Assembly: GCF_039909015.1 (NCBI RefSeq)
Contig: NZ_CP150919.1
Span: forward strand, 2,828,501-2,892,500
Length of the DNA: 64,000 bases
Reading direction: 5' to 3'
Origin: Pseudomonas grandcourensis
Lineage (GTDB): Bacteria > Pseudomonadota > Gammaproteobacteria > Pseudomonadales > Pseudomonadaceae
In this document: positions 63,709 through 64,000 of the stretch, piece by piece
Layout of the letters: each line of letters starts with the position of its first letter
Numbering within the stretch: position 1 is the first letter of the stretch
Position numbers and translations under genes: made by a program
The notes under the pieces: generated by a model
Databases searched by the model: none
Seen by the model: only the letters and a program-made list of their open reading frames with translations
What the model was told of the DNA's origin: nothing

Positions 63709-64000
63709 TAAAGCAATGTGTTTTCAGCCAACTGCCGAACCGCCTCAACCACAGGCGCCACCCGTTCGGCCTGCCCCGGTGGCCACACCGCATACAGGTT
63801 GTAATGCGCCGCAATCTGCGCCTCGTTCAGCGCCACCAACCGACCGCTGCGCAAGGCATCTGCCGCCAACAACCCACGCACCAGTCCCGCACCGACGCCG
63901 GCCTCGGCAGCCGCTATCAGATTGGCCGCATTATCAAACACCACCCGCGCCGGCGGTTCGGAGGGATCCATGCCCGCCGCATCCAGCCAGGGAATCCACG
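63708..64000 (-). CDS. LysR-type transcriptional regulator, C-terminal part
   Basis: The last 97 or so codons of a LysR-family regulator that enters from beyond the right edge; the N-terminal helix-turn-helix is outside the window. The segment fits the distal half of the effector-binding domain (VVFDNAANLIAAAEAGVGAGLVRGLLA, then LYAVWPPGQAERVAPVVEAVRQL), closest in style to the GcvA-like subgroup. It is on the same strand and upstream of the amidohydrolase/UbiD genes, so it could regulate them or a gene beyond the edge. Confidence 0.82.
   Translation of the reverse strand, partial: WIPWLDAAGMDPSEPPARVVFDNAANLIAAAEAGVGAGLVRGLLAADALRSGRLVALNEAQIAAHYNLYAVWPPGQAERVAPVVEAVRQLAENTLL

Overview
The window comes from a Pseudomonas chromosome, probably of the P. 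fluorescens/P. putida lineage. The evidence is high-GC coding sequence, the complete gene order of the Pseudomonas PQQ/alcohol-oxidation (ped/exa/erc) locus, an OprD-family porin, and at least nine Pseudomonas-type REP doublets (REPINs) lying between operons. No rRNA, tRNA, CRISPR array, transposase or integrase was seen.

Region 1 (1-5.4 kb): an Lrp-type regulator, then a sulfide-detoxification module (persulfide-dioxygenase-like MBL hydrolase, BigR-like ArsR regulator, sulfide:quinone oxidoreductase, TauE/SafE exporter) and a general porin. Region 2 (5.5-28 kb): the periplasmic alcohol-oxidation locus. It holds a FIST sensor and hybrid kinase, AgmR-type response regulator, CXXCW protein, the ABC-type PedABC set with its binding protein, cytochrome c550 (PedF), three quinoprotein-associated accessory proteins, one PQQ alcohol dehydrogenase, an aldehyde dehydrogenase, pqqABCDE, the iron alcohol dehydrogenase ErcA and the hybrid kinase ErcS. 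The only PQQ dehydrogenase carries the extra Asp of lanthanide-dependent PedH enzymes; a calcium-type PedE/ExaA and its EraSR-type sensor pair are absent here. A short motif recurs about 92-111 bp upstream of the start codons of the main transcription units.

Region 3 (28-35 kb): a uronate-uptake and oxidation operon (mutarotase, TRAP importer, SMP-30 lactonase, uronate dehydrogenase) with an OprD porin and matching candidate operators. Region 4 (35-38.5 kb): copper CopCD, a RutR-like TetR regulator, and an AT-rich RHS cassette whose C-terminal domain is cut off by one in-frame TGA. Region 5 (38.7-46.4 kb): reductive pyrimidine/hydantoin catabolism (PreA, PreT, dihydropyrimidinase, NCS1 permease, N-carbamoyl amidohydrolase). 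Region 6 (46.7-52.5 kb): one foreign-looking gene for a 1949-residue transglutaminase-like/DUF4011/SF1 helicase/Vsr-fold nuclease/DUF3320 protein, the best candidate for an antiphage system. Region 7 (52.6-55.1 kb): an AhpD-like protein with its ECF41 sigma factor, and an XdhC-like protein. Region 8 (55.2-64 kb): an 8-oxoguanine-deaminase-like enzyme, NCS2 permease, COG0523 GTPase, UbiX/UbiD pair and two paralogous ACMSD-type amidohydrolases, one of which has lost its HxH metal motif, ending in a truncated LysR regulator. This looks like an undescribed decarboxylation pathway.
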